From: Drosophila miranda
Lineage: Eukaryota; Arthropoda; Insecta; Diptera; Drosophilidae
Assembly (NCBI RefSeq): GCF_003369915.1
Contig: NC_046675.1
Coordinates: 22,568,001-22,632,000, forward strand
DNA: 64,000 nucleotides
Reading direction: 5' to 3'
Shown here piece by piece: positions 24,622 to 36,305 of the stretch. Both the position numbers and the translations under genes were made by a program. The notes beneath the pieces are model-generated. The model made no database searches. It had not been told where the DNA came from and worked only from the letters and a program-made list of their open reading frames with translations. The number at the start of each line of letters is the position of its first letter. Position 1 is the first letter of the stretch.

Positions 24622-24812
24622 AACCAGCGTAGCAAAACAAAACGTGAAGAACGTCAGTGCTGAAAGCTCTCTCGATTAGATCTTTTATTATATTCAGTAA
24701 TCCAATCAGCAAACACCCTGCGAGCATAATGCAACTTCTCTAATTTGGCATGGAACTCGAGGTCTTTGTTGTAGACTTGACTTTATATTTAATCAGAATA
24801 ATACGACCGACA
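24622..24812. repeat. Duplicated spacer block, second copy
   Basis: Matches 21205-21430 with small indels. It is followed by unique sequence that leads into the EK4 promoter. Confidence 0.8.
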
Positions 24813-24963
24813 GTAATAGAGCGACAAAAGACTGCCCTATGCGTTTATTCGTTATGCGGTGCAGAGTACTGTCTGACGATAAGTGTATTCTCCAGATGTC
24901 TGGTTTGATTAAAGAAATAAAAAAGGTTATGCAGTCTACAATATAATATAGTATATATGCACT

Positions 24964-25052
24964 TTATCAGTGATAGCACCTTATCACTTAAGAAAGTATT
25001 AGATTTTATTAGTCGCTTCAAGAGCAGTTAATTGCTCCCGAGACTATATAAA
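24964..25052 (+). promoter_or_regulatory. EK4 promoter: GATA cluster and TATA box
   Basis: Three GATA-type sites (TTATCA 24964, TGATAG 24971, TTATCA 24981) lie within 25 bases. TATATAAA follows at 25045-25052, 71 bases before the EK4 start. GATA factors drive many fly gut and fat-body genes; the link here is inference. Confidence 0.55.
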
Positions 25053-25122
25053 GGGCTGCACTTAAATAAAAAGAAGTGTAGTAGGTCTGAGGGCGAACGA
25101 AAGTACGAGGATTCCACAGACC

Positions 25123-26594
25123 ATGGACACACAGAAAGCCATCGAAACTCCAGAATGGGTGAGACCTGAGATCTTTGAAGATCTCCTAAAACACCAGGTC
25201 AAGGATTACAAAGAAACGAAATCTCTGAGACCCAGTGCAGGAGTCGCTAAGGGCGAAAACTATGCCACCATAATGCTGAGGGTTGAGTTGGATGTAGAAA
25301 CTGAAGGTAGGTACTTCTTAAATCAGTCTGTTCTAGAGTCAAACCATACAAGCAAATTTGTTTCCTTTTCAGACAAATCACAGGTGACAAAGGCCTTTAT
25401 GCTGAAGACACCCATGGCTGCACATCGCCTTATATTAATTAAAGGAGATAATATTTTCGACACAGAGCGAGGAATGTATTTGAAAGTAGTCCCCGAGTTG
25501 GAGCAAATGTATCGCGATGTGGGTCTCGAGGTGAAGTTCGGGGCTGACGCCTATGAGATCCCCACCAGCGATTACTATGTTCTGCTGGAGGACCTGAAGC
25601 CCCAAGGATTCAAGAATGTCGATCGTCTACAGGGTTTAGATCAAGCTCATACCGAGAGTGCTCTGCGGAAATTCGCTCAATGGCATGCCGCATCGGCAGT
25701 CCGTGTGGATACCAAGGGGCCATACGAGGAGAAGTATACAAGGGGATTCTTCAAAAGCCAGCCAGTCTTAAGCTCCATCTGCAATGGTAGCATGAAGTCG
25801 TTTCTGAAGTACATTGAACTCTACGAAGGACACGAGACGTACTTAAAGGATTTGGTAAGCAAAGAAATGGGACAAACGTCCTCTTAATGCCTTTTCTAAT
25901 TTGTACGTATATCTACAGCATAATATTTCGAAGAAGTTAATGGATGTGGTTGTTGGTCTAGGAGAGCCGAAATCTGATGAGTTCAATGTTCTAAATCATG
26001 GAGATGCGTGGAGCAATAACATTATGTTTCAGTACAACGAGAAAAATGAGATATTGAATACATATTTTGTGGATCTTCAATTGCCAAAATGGGGAACAGT
26101 AGCACAGGTGGGTTATGCGCTCTTATGCCATCACGATTGCTATCTAATACTATATTTTTTCCTCAGGATTTGTACTACTTCCTCCTTTCATCTCCAAGCT
26201 TGGCTATTAAAACCTCGAAATTCGATTATTTCGTTTGGTTTTATCACTCGGAGCTCGTCAAGCACCTGCAACTTCTAAGGTATTCAAAACCTCTGCCTAC
26301 GCTAAAAAGTATACTTCACGATCTTTCCAAGTACACTGGTTGGGGTAGGTGATCCTCTTGAAATACGTTTTACAATATTTTTTCAATCTTATCCTCATCT
26401 ATCTTTTAGGTTTAATTTCCACCATATGGATACTAGGTTATGTTTTGATGGATCCCACTAATTACACTGGCCTTGAGGCACTCTTTAGTGACGAAGAAAG
26501 TAGTTTTAAGAAATCAATGTTCACTAATCCCAGATACCGAAAGCATGCGGAAGTCCTTTTGCCATGGCTCCAATATCGGGGCGCCCTGGAATAA
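25123..26594 (+). CDS. EK4: EcKinase/CHK-domain kinase-like protein
   Basis: Exons 25123-25306, 25373-25854, 25919-26107, 26167-26344 and 26410-26594; 405 aa. Motifs: TPEWVRPEIF, KGENYATIML, FMLKTP, YYVLLEDLKPQGFKN, KFAQWHAASAV, LNHGDAWSNN near residue 249, VDLQLPKWGT. The metal site reads VDLQ rather than VDFQ. The third intron splits AQ|D in phase 0, a site shared only with EK5, which is its closest relative (same N-terminal KDYKETKSLR block). No defects seen. Confidence 0.9.
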
Positions 26595-26899
26595 ACAATA
26601 AATTATATATTTTCAATATATTGTAAAGGGAATCTACCCAATTCATTTTTTTTACACTATTTTATAGCCTAGGAAAACGCTATTTCAACGCTAAAAATGC
26701 AGTGTAACGGACAGAAATAGAACGGAACGAACATGTTCATGTTGTCTAAATGAAAACTACATCTACAAGCATACATACATACATACATTAAAAGAAATCT
26801 CCATGTTACTTACATTATATCGACATTAAAATGTTTGATTATGACATATACATGCTTTCTACCTAATATCTACATGATCTACACCATCATAATCTTGCG
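26595..26899. other. Spacer after EK4
   Basis: The EK4 stop overlaps a possible AATAAA. A perfect palindrome GAACATGTTC lies at 26729-26738. ACATACATACATACAT repeats occur near 26770. No gene seen. Confidence 0.5.
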
Positions 26900-27270
26900 A
26901 GGGTATTGGGGTATATTAGGTTTGCGGTGAAGTGGATGTGTGTAAAGCCCAGAAGGAAGCGTTTCCGACCCGACCCTATAAAGTATATAAATTATTGTTC
27001 AGCATCAGTAGCCGAGTCGATTGTGCCATATGTGTCTGTCCGTCAGTTCGTCTTGTTAGACGCATAGTTCTCAGAGACCATAAGAGCTAGAGCAACGAAC
27101 TTTTGTATCCAGACTCGTGATATTAAACTGATTTATAGAGAATGACTATATCTAGCATCTGAATCAGTCTCTCGCTCATACACTCTTCGTCGTGGAGGGA
27201 CCCATACTGCCTAAGTAACGGGTATAAATGTAAAGCCGCGGACGTAGCTGCGACTCACAACGATCCCTTT
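26900..27270 (-). mobile_element. DINE-1/INE-1-like element, minus orientation
   Basis: On the minus strand it reads GTTGTGAGTCGCAGCTACG, TTTATACCCGTTACTTAGGCAGTATGG, then the GACTCGGCTACTGATGCTGA block and the GGTCGGGTCGGAAACGCTTCCTTCTGG tail. It is the same family as 20430-21191 but shorter. It lies between EK4 and EK5. Confidence 0.75.
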
Positions 27271-27624
27271 CGGTTTTGAATGATTTTTGTCATGACATGA
27301 TTTTGCAAATAAAGTTGAGATGCAAGTCCTTACGAGTTACGTATATAACGTAAACCGTGATAACAAGCTTATCTTCCGGATGATGATTTTAACAAACCTT
27401 GGGTTTAATGAAAGTAATTAATGAAAGTTGGACCTTTTGTGCCTAATCACAATGAGAACGTAAAGATTTGAGATAATCAACCGTCTTGTCTGTCTTAAAT
27501 GATAATGTTTATCGCTCATAACAGAACAATTTTTTCGCGAGAATATTTAAAAGACTGCGGTAGAAGGCAGCCAGCACTACGAGTAGATCTCTTAAAGCGA
27601 AAGAATCAACACAGTTCTCCTAAG
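27271..27624. other. EK5 upstream region
   Basis: GATA-type sites occur at CTTATC near 27369, AGATAA near 27471 and TGATAA near 27500. A TATA-like TATTTAAAAG near 27543 could place the start of transcription around 27573. No separate gene seen. Confidence 0.4.
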
Positions 27625-29132
27625 ATGCCGCCACAGACCAAGGACGAGGGGGAATGCAGGGAAGCTAACCAAATTCCGGAATGGGTGAAACCAGAGGTCT
27701 TTCAGGATCTCCTAAAACAGCAGGTTAAGGATTATAAGGAAACAAAATCCTTGAGAACCAGCGCTGGTGTCGCTAAGGGGGAAAACTATGCCACCATAAT
27801 GCTGAGGGTTGAGTTGGATGTAGAGACTGAAGGTACTCCTCATATCGAATCAGCTTTGTTTTGTATGTTATAATAGAGGATCTTTTTTTTCCGCTTAAGA
27901 TAAATCCAAGATCACAAAGGCCTATATGCTGAAGACCCCCCACGACACAGACTCCTATCGAAAACTATTGCAAAAATCAAATATATTCGATATAGAGCGC
28001 GGAATGTACATGAAAGTGGTTCCCGAACTGGAGCAAATGTATCGTGACGTGGGTTTCGAGGTGAAATTCGGTGCTGACGCCTATGAGATCCCCTCCAGCG
28101 ATTACTATGTTTTGTTGGAAGACCTGAAGCCCCAAGGATTTAGAAATGCCGATCGTCTAGAGGGTTTGGATCAAGCTCATACCGAGAGTGCTCTGCGGAA
28201 ACTCGCTCAATGGCATGCCGCATCGGCAGTCCGTGTGGATACCAAGGGACCATACGAGGAGAAGTACACGAAAGGATTTTTCAAGAGCCCAGAAATAGTT
28301 CATGCCCTGTTTGACGGCAGCATGAAGTCGTTGCTGAAGTACATAGAACACTATGAGGGGCGCGAGACGTACTTAGACGATTTGGTAGGAAAACTAACTA
28401 ACAAAGTAAATTATAATGAGTACTTAGTATGTTATCTAAAAATGTCTCTACAGCTAAATATCTCGAAAAAACTAGGGGATATAGCGGCTGATATAAGCGA
28501 AGCGAAACCTGATGAGTTCAATGTTCTCAATCATGGAGATGCTTGGAGCAATAACATTATGTTTCAGTACAACGAGAAAAATGAGATATCGAATACATAT
28601 TTTGTGGATCTTCAACTGCCAAAATGGGGAACATTGGCACAGGTGGGTAATGCACTCTTATTTCATCTCGATTGCTAGCTAATATTTTTTTTTTTTTCTC
28701 AGGATTTGTACTACATCCTCATATCGTCAACAAGCTTGGGCATAAAAACATCGAAATTTGATTATTTCATTTGGTTTTATCATTCAGAACTCGTTAAGCA
28801 CCTCCAATTGCTGAAGTATTCAAAGCCTTTGCCTACGCTGAGAAGCATTCGCAATGATCTTTCCAAGTATAGTGGTTGGGGTAAGTAGTTCCATTCTAAA
28901 ATACAATTTTCCAATTTTTAATTTAATCATAAATCTTTCAGGCTTGGTCTGCTGCATATCTATAATGGGATTCGTTTTACTGGATCCCATACTGGATGAT
29001 GATGGTGATTTCGATCAAATTCTTAGAGGCGAAGACAGTAATTTTAAGAAGTCAATGTGCACAAATCCCAGATACATAAAGCATGTGAACTCCATCCTGC
29101 CATGGCTGCAGCATCGTGGGGCAATGGAATAG
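27625..29132 (+). CDS. EK5: EcKinase/CHK-domain kinase-like protein
   Basis: Exons 27625-27832, 27900-28384, 28454-28642, 28703-28880 and 28942-29132; 416 aa. I choose the ATG of MPPQTKDE, because the frame stays open upstream only across the probable promoter. Motifs: PEWVKPEVF, KGENYATIML, YMLKTPH, LLEDLKPQGFRN, KLAQWHAASAV, LNHGDAWSNN near residue 258, VDLQLPKWGT. The second intron (28385-28453) is 69 bases long and contains no stop in frame. Removing it restores the fixed spacing of 26 residues between this splice point and the HGD motif seen in EK2, EK4 and EK7. It is the closest relative of EK4. Confidence 0.9.
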
Positions 29133-29422
29133 TAATATAATTAATGTAAGTTTTAGATTGGCTTTCAACCTACCACAAAACACAAATTCAAAGAGCTCAT
29201 TTAAGCCTCGAAAGATTACAATAAGTGATATCGCTGTACTTATATTTGATGATATGTCATTCTGGTAATTAAATGCACTTTTGTTAATCGAGAGAAGAGA
29301 ATGTTCTGCCCAAAGCTCTAGTATATGTGCTTTAAAATAGCCGATTTCAGCATATATCTTTAGTATTTCATCGGGTCTTGTAAGTACAGGGACCCGACAT
29401 AGACCTTCAGAAGCAAACATAA

Positions 29423-30743
29423 ATGAACGAAAGTGCTAGCAATGACGACTTCAACACCGACGAGCTGGTGGCACCCGAATGGCTGAATGAACAGTTTGTC
29501 ACAGAAGTTCTCAGCAATCATGAAATGAGAATCAATATGTTGACCTTCTCCCCGGCCAGTGCCAAGGGAGATCACTATGCCAGTGTGATGTTCCGGGCCA
29601 AAGTGGAGTACACCATGCGAAAAGGAGCAGGAGCCTCCTCCAAGTCGCTAATCATCAAGACGATGCCCGAGCAGGAGGGACATAAGAAGGAAATGTTTGC
29701 CGAGTCCTTTCTCTTTAAAACGGAGATAGGAATGTACAGCACAGTCCTGCCAGAGTTTGAGAGGATACTCCGCCAGGCGGGAGATGACACCAATCTGCAT
29801 GGGGAGTGTATATTTCTCAGTCTAGAGCCACGACAGGTGATGATTTTCAAGGATCTCGTCGAGATCGGCTATTTTATGGTGAGGGATCGTGCACCCACTT
29901 TTGAGGAAATACACATTTTTCTGCTACTTAGAATCCAGATTTCCTTAAAGACTATACACTCGGATTGTTTGGTTTACGTGCTATGATGGAGGACCCCATA
30001 ATGACAAGCGGAATGGCTCCCTTTATTGAACTGCTCGGCAAAGTGCCGGAGTTGAATAAGTACAAGCCATACTTTGAGAAAATCAAAGGAAACTATCTAC
30101 AACGCGTGAGGGACATCATGGAGGAGCATCGTGAGAATCAAAGGCCGGATGGGTATTATGTGCTTTCCCATGGAGACTTTCACCTGCGCAATATGATGTT
30201 CAAGAACAATGACAAGACAGGTGCCTTCGAGGACTGTATGCTGCTGGTTTATCAAGTCAGCAACTTATGCCCCATTACCATAGACGTGATATACTCGATA
30301 TATTTGTTAATGGGTCCCGAGCAGCGTTGGAATGATTTGGATGACTTAATTGGCTTTTACTTTTCGGTTTTAATAGAAACTCTTAAAATAATTGATTTTA
30401 AAGGAGAATTTCCCACCCTAAAAGATCTGTGGCAGCAAATGTATCGTCACAAGTATTATGGTGAGGTGATTTTTATATATTATATATATATATATATATT
30501 ATGTTATAGCGATTTTATTAATGCTGTTTTTCTGCAGACTTCTTTTCGATCAGCACAACTTTGCCCTTCATTTGGGCGTTGAAAATCAAGGCCTTTGAGA
30601 TTGAGGACCTGATAAAACAGAAACAATTGCGTGCAAAATGCTATAGCATCGGGGGATTCATTGCAGATGTCACAAGAATGCTGGAAAGATTCGATAGATG
30701 GGCTACTTTGAAGAACTATGAGCAAAGCATTGACTTGTTATGA
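29423..30743 (+). CDS. EK6: group B EcKinase-like gene, open but degenerate
   Basis: A frame of 396 codons can be read from exons 29423-29878, 29932-30460 and 30538-30743. The N-terminal part (TDELVAPEWLN, KGDHYASVMF, SLIIKTMPEQEGHKKEM) and SHGDFHLRNMMF are good. Two things are wrong. The normal first exon end, coding the YSKLGKWHAAS helix and its donor, has been deleted. The only way on is a GTGAGG donor at 29879, which lies in former coding sequence but keeps the frame. Also, the metal-binding LDFQ reads LVYQ, so the Asp is lost. Exon 2 has the same length (529) as in EK11, EK18 and EK19. It is either a young pseudogene or a kinase-dead protein. Confidence 0.7.
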
Positions 30744-32869
30744 ATTTTCATGAATTTTATATTAATATTCTAAAAAAGTCAATATTAAGAAAGATCCAAA
30801 AGATCTAAAGCTTCTAGCTGTGCTTTCTAAAGAGCTTATAGGTTGTTCTCTCTCGTTCTCAGATTGCTCTCAGTATTTGTCGACAAAGCTCCTACAATCA
30901 TTGCATCAATGATGGCGGAGGAGACCGTATCGGTAGGGTCTTTTCTCTAATTGAATTAAAACTGTAATACTTTTAACATGGAAAGATAGTATGGATTAAT
31001 GCTAGTCCGCATATTTAGGCAACTTCTTTTACGAAATTTTACTGGTATTACTATGGTTTTAAAAAAAACCGGCCTCTAACTGGCTGTAACTTAACATTTT
31101 TGAGAGATTTTGGAGTTCTATCGAGTTTTTTACAGTGTAGCCATGTCCTTCGCAATAACTGAGAACATTTTAATCAGCTATTCCACCTAAAAGATAGACG
31201 GAAATAAGATAGTATACTTGTATGCTCTCTAATTTGAATTTTTTGCCAACGCTATCGATAAGGAAGTAAGGCAATAACAAAACCAACATGAATTTAATTT
31301 GCATTGTAAGAAATGTGAAGATATTGATAGATCGAAGCAACACTTTGACATGCAAATGATGGTCTTTAACGATTACCAAATTTTCTATCAAAACTTCGGA
31401 GAGATTCCCCACTTTCGTTTATACCCATCACATGTCTCACACTGAATCAGAGTGTGCTGGCGTACAGCAATTAATAAAGTATCAGAAAATAATTAGATCG
31501 AATGGCAGGGGCAAAGAGAACATCAGCAAACGATAAAGACATGGAAATAGAAACGAGTAACAGTTTTTTCTGTTATCAATCAAACAATAGACGACGTTTC
31601 GTTCCATATCAAATGTTTGTATAGACATCACTACACGGCGTACGGGTGATTGTCGACTCTTTTTGCCGGTTTTGGCGAATTGAATTACAAAATAAACTTC
31701 AATCAAATGCAGGCGATAAGGAATTTCTTTGCTTATAGCCAAATCGGGGCAAAACGGCAGTCCGCGTATCGCGGTGCTCGTATTTTCAAATCGACAGTTG
31801 CCCGGGACTGCAGTCAATCGAGAGCTGCTCGAACTATCAGGCACGTAGCTCCCTCCATTCACCAATTAAGGAAAAAGGTTTGCACGTCCAAAAATCTCTT
31901 CGTAGCTGGGTGACACATTCGCGGTTTCCACGGAAAGCTCTTTAGTGCCTTATACGGTCAATACTGTGTGGAGTGTGCTGTTTGCTGGCAGGGCAGGTGT
32001 GAAAACATATAAATAGGGCTACGAATAAGACCCAAAATTTAGTCTTAGGCCAAGGTTTTCGAGTGAAGATAATACATAGTTCTGTGCGTTATTATATTTA
32101 ATTATCCTTATAAAAGGATAATAGCTCTGTGATCTGTGTGAAGTTTGGTTTTTTCTCGTCATAAAAAAGGTACTATTGTCCACAGGTTTCGTAATATTAT
32201 CGCTTTAGCGTGTGTGTCCATTAACTGACATGTGACCTGATTTATGATTTGCCTTCATTAAATAGCGATTGGCTTGATAATAGGCTAATCAATGAAAGTT
32301 CGGTAATTACCCCGATTGCAAGTAAAGCCCTATTACATATCTATATTACTGATGATTCGCAATGAATTTATCTATGAACAAATATATGTATTCTATATAT
32401 TAGTATATAATATTATATATATTTCTGACCGTATATCGATGCACTTATACTTAAGTTGGAGTGTTCTTCTCTATCATAAATTGTCCTAAATGGTTCTTGA
32501 TACCGAGAAAACACTTGATAAGCGGTATGGTACTCTGCTGTCTCATAGCCCATTTACTCGTATATATTAAAGATAGAGGTTCCATGGGAGGTTTGATTGG
32601 AAGACCAGATACCTCGTCTATATATTATTATTGTGAACTGATTCCACAACGTTATCTCAATATTCTTTGATAGTTACCGACATGGTAATCCCTATATAAT
32701 TATAGTGCATCTAATATAATGCATGAAAAAAAGATATTTTATGTCAGATATCTGTTGTATTCTGTTCTGTTCAAACATGGGTGTTTTTGATGGGATGGGT
32801 TAAATTTCTCGCGCCTCAAAATAAACAGCCATTGGCGCCACCTATGTGTGATTAAGTTTTGATAACCGT
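30744..32869. other. Large spacer between EK6 and EK7
   Basis: No supported coding sequence; an 87-codon open frame at 31650-31913 has no recognisable domain. An orphan TATAAATA lies near 32008 with possible initiator sequence after it. A nine-base inverted repeat (ATTATCCTT/AAGGATAAT) is at 32101-32122. The tract is A/T-rich. Confidence 0.4.
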
Positions 32870-32877
32870 TATAAAAA
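32870..32877 (+). promoter_or_regulatory. TATA box of EK7
   Basis: TATAAAAA lies 29 bases before an initiator-like TTAGTG. A GATA site (TTATCA) follows in the 5' UTR. Confidence 0.6.
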
Positions 32878-32993
32878 CTCGACGAAACTTGCCTTTTTAG
32901 TGTGACTGTACCCTTATCAGGGTAAGATTATTTTTTAACAAAATTTAAAATTTACTGACAGAAGTTAACGCGATAATCTTTGACAGGTCGAAC

Positions 32994-34535
32994 ATGTCTG
33001 CGGCTACCAATGGTCACGATGAGGCTACGGCTAAGCCTGTTCCTGCCAGCAATGTGCCCGAATGGCTGTCGAAGATCACCCTGGAGAAGGCTGTCCAGGC
33101 ACAGATCGGGGACTTTGCGAATATCATCGCAGTGACGCCACAGCAGGGAAGCAGCGAGGGCGAGAACTATTCCTCCCTGTTTCTCCGGCTGCTGGTGGAC
33201 GTGGAGTTGTTTGGTAAGTGCTCTTGCCTGCCCCCACGACGATTGTGAATAAATAAGCTGGGAATCTACCGAACCTTATGATCTTCCAGATCACTTCACC
33301 AAGAGTCTGTCCTTTGTGCTTAAGGCACAGCCCAACAACGACGTGATGGCCGCCATTCTGGGCAAGCTGAAACTCTTCCAAAAGGAGGAACTGATGTATC
33401 ACTCTATATTGCCAAAGTTCGAGCAGCTTTACGCGGATGCCGGGAAGCCCATACAGTTTGCCCCCAAGGCCTTCAAGGTAGACCGCGATCTGGGCGTGGA
33501 CTACATCCTGCTGGAGGATTTGCAGAAGAAGAACTTCAAGAATGCCAATCGACTGGCGGGTCTTGATTTGAATCACATGCAGAGGGTCCTGGAGAAGCTG
33601 GCTGCCTTCCATGCCGCGTCCGCCTGCTATGTGGAGCATCATGGATTCTTTGGTGAAGAGTTCGTGGTGGGCGTGTTCAGTGAGGCCAATCGACAGCTGT
33701 TGCAGGAGTTCAATGCCTCTGGAGCCTTTCTGGCACAGCTCAAGAAGTGGAAGAATGCTCAAAAGATATATGAAAAGTTGGTGGGTTTACAGATGGATTT
33801 CCCAGGAACCATAACAAAATATTTAATATCATTTTTGGGATCTCTTAAGGCTGATAGTGACAACTATCTGGTGGATCGTCTGCTGCAGGATCAACAGTTC
33901 AATGCCAGGGAATTCAATGTCCTGAACCATGGGGATTGCTGGGCGAATAATATAATGTTTCAGCATGATGCTTTTGGAACTATTAAGGAGACTCTTTTTG
34001 TAGACTTTCAAGTGGGAAAGTACGGCAGTCCGGTAGAGATAATATTCATTTTCATGGCCTGGAAGTTTCTTATATCTTTTTTTTCCCCCAAAAAAGGCCA
34101 ATGATCTTTACTATCTTATCTTGTCATCGGCTGCCCCAGAGCTAAAAGCGGCCAAGTTCGACTATCTTGTTCGTTTCTATTTCGATAATCTAATCGAAAA
34201 CCTGAAGCTACTGCAGTACCATCGACCCCTGCCCAAACTAAAGAACCTACATGCAGCGCTCTTCCGCAATGGTTTGGCTGGTGAGTAATCAGTGATTTCT
34301 CCTTTTTGTATTTGCTAATAATTCCCACAACTTCTGTCTATCGATAGCCTACATGGTGGTATCCAAAGTGCTGCCTGTGGTCATGTTGGACAAGACAAAC
34401 AATGCCAATCTGGAGAGCTATATGAATGATGAGTCCAAAATGAAGGTCGCAATGTTCACGAACCCCAAATACGTGCAGGTGATGACGGAGCTGCTGCCAT
34501 GGTTGGATAATCGCGGCCTGCTCGACTGGAAATGA
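32994..34535 (+). CDS. EK7: EcKinase/CHK-domain kinase-like protein
   Basis: Exons 32994-33213, 33290-33780, 33850-34032, 34097-34280 and 34348-34535; 421 aa. Motifs: VPEWLSKITLE, EGENYSSLFL, FVLKAQP, YILLEDLQKKNFKN, KLAAFHAASA, LNHGDCWANN near residue 264, VDFQVGKYGSP. The second intron (33781-33849) is 69 bases and stop-free. I call it an intron because removing it places HGD exactly 26 residues after the splice, as in EK2, EK4 and EK5. The third intron falls after YGSP in phase 0, as in EK8. Confidence 0.87.
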
Positions 34536-34969
34536 TTATATTAAGGGGCCAAATTACGGCTGCTAATAATGTATATTTAATAGCAATACAGTCACAAGTT
34601 GTACAATTTTTGGCAATCAAATACAATGGCTACAAAATACATACAAAATGGATGTAAACACTTTACATTTTTATAAATAATTATTATAATAATCATAGAA
34701 GCATAGTTCCGTTTCTCTTAAAATGTTTTTGGGATAACCCAAAGAGCCCGGAATGATTGTGATCAGATCTGCTGTTCCTTTAAGTTTCATTGATATACAT
34801 TTTCATTGATATATTTTCTATATCTTCATGTAGGCTTTTGGGTCTATATCAAAATTCTTCTGTTCTTTCAGTTCAGAAACTGTTTATAAGCTACAAGTGT
34901 ATTTTTGTATTTATATAGTTCTTACAAAACATAGTTTAGAAAACCTAAAAAGTAAAAATTCAAAGTGCA
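34536..34969. other. Spacer between EK7 and EK8
   Basis: A/T-rich. A weak TTTATAAG near 34888 may serve EK8. Nothing else seen. Confidence 0.4.
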
Positions 34970-36305
34970 ATGACAAATCAAAAGATACCCGAATGGGTAA
35001 ATGGTCTCTCGCTGAAGCAGGCGATACATGCCACCCTAGGAGATGGCGAAAAGGTCCTGGACGTTACGCCAGTCATTGATGAGATACAGTACCGCAACTG
35101 CACCGTTCTGCTGCCCATCAGTGCGAAGGTTCTCATGATGGATCAGACTTTGCGGAAGATCACGTTCATGCTGAAGGCCCTGCATTGCAGCAAGATTCAG
35201 GCCAGGATCATGACCCACCTGAAGCTGTTCGCTCGAGAGGATCACATGTACCATAAAGTTTTGCCCAAGCTCGAGCACTTGTTCCAATCGGTCGGCAAGA
35301 CGGTGACATTCGGGCCACGGGCCTTCAAGCTGGACAAAAGCATAAAAGTGCACTACATACTGATGGAGGATCTCAGGACCAAGGGCTACCAGAACGTGTG
35401 TCGGCAGGAGGGCTTCGACTTGGTGTCCATTAAGGCGGTGCTCAAAAAACTCGCCGAATTCCATGCCGCCTCGGCTGTCTATGTGGAGCGCTACGGCATG
35501 TTTGGCAAACTGTTGGCCGATGGGGTATACACGCGGAACAACAGGAATATTTTGAAGAAACTGAACGATGTGGATCCCTTTCTGTCGCAGCTCAGGGGCT
35601 CGAGTCTCGCAAGCCGATTCCACAAGCGGCTGATCAACAAGGAACGCGTCCTAGTGGATCGCATGCTCGAGATGCACAGCCGACAGACGTCAACAGACTT
35701 TTGTGTCCTGAACCACTGCGACGGCTGGGTGAACAATGTGATGCTAAAGTTCGATCTCTTTGGCAAAGTGGAGGACACTGCTCTGATTGACTATCAAGTA
35801 GTCAGGTATGGATCTCCGGTGGGTATTTTGCACTTATTCTACACCTATATCTATTCATTATTCATCCCCTTAGGCTCACGATCTGTACTATACCATCCTC
35901 TCCTCTGCCCAAATGGAGATCAAGCTGGATAAATTTGATCATTTTGTGCAATATTACTATTACCATCTGGTGGATAATCTCAAGATACTCAACTACCGAG
36001 GCCGTACGCCGCAGCTCAAGAACATACGCGATGGTCTCCACAATAATGGTCTGGCAGGTAAGATCCTAAGAGATCCCAAGAGATCCCATGTTCCAATGAT
36101 ACCACCAATAATTCACTTCACAGCATATGTGGTGGCGACACGGGTATTGCCCATTGCAATGATGAGTCAATTAGAGGACGAGGTCAACGATCCATATTCA
36201 TATGCAACCAAACTAAAGGGTACCATGGCCAATAGTAAGTACAGTCAAGCCATGAATGACATTCTGCCTTGGATGGACGATCGCGGTCTTCTCAATTGGT
36301 GTTAG
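34970..36305 (+). CDS. EK8: EcKinase/CHK-domain kinase-like protein with HCD motif
   Basis: Exons 34970-35818, 35874-36057 and 36124-36305; 404 aa. The first two introns of EK7 are absent, so the N-terminal 283 codons are one exon, while the YGSP intron and the last intron are kept. Motifs: IPEWVNGLSLK, FMLKALH with the ATP lysine, YILMEDLRTKGYQN, KLAEFHAASAV, then LNHCDGWVNN at about residue 249 and IDYQVVRYGSP. The Gly of HGD is Cys, but the catalytic Asp and the metal-binding Asn and Asp remain. The GENY loop near residue 45 is replaced by YRNCTVLL. It may be active with altered nucleotide handling. Confidence 0.87.

Noticed and set aside
27499-27624. In-frame upstream extension of EK5 from an earlier ATG
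   Set aside because: The extra 42 codons cover GATA sites and a TATA-like box and match no other family N-terminus; the start at 27625 fits the family better.
30477-30500. TA microsatellite in the last intron of EK6
   Set aside because: Ordinary low-complexity sequence within an intron.
31650-31913. 87-codon open frame in the EK6-EK7 spacer
   Set aside because: No domain, no splice support, and composition like its surroundings.
31440-32160. Possible solo LTR, because of TATAAATA and a leader-like stretch
   Set aside because: No matching terminal sequences, target-site repeat or neighbouring element parts were found.
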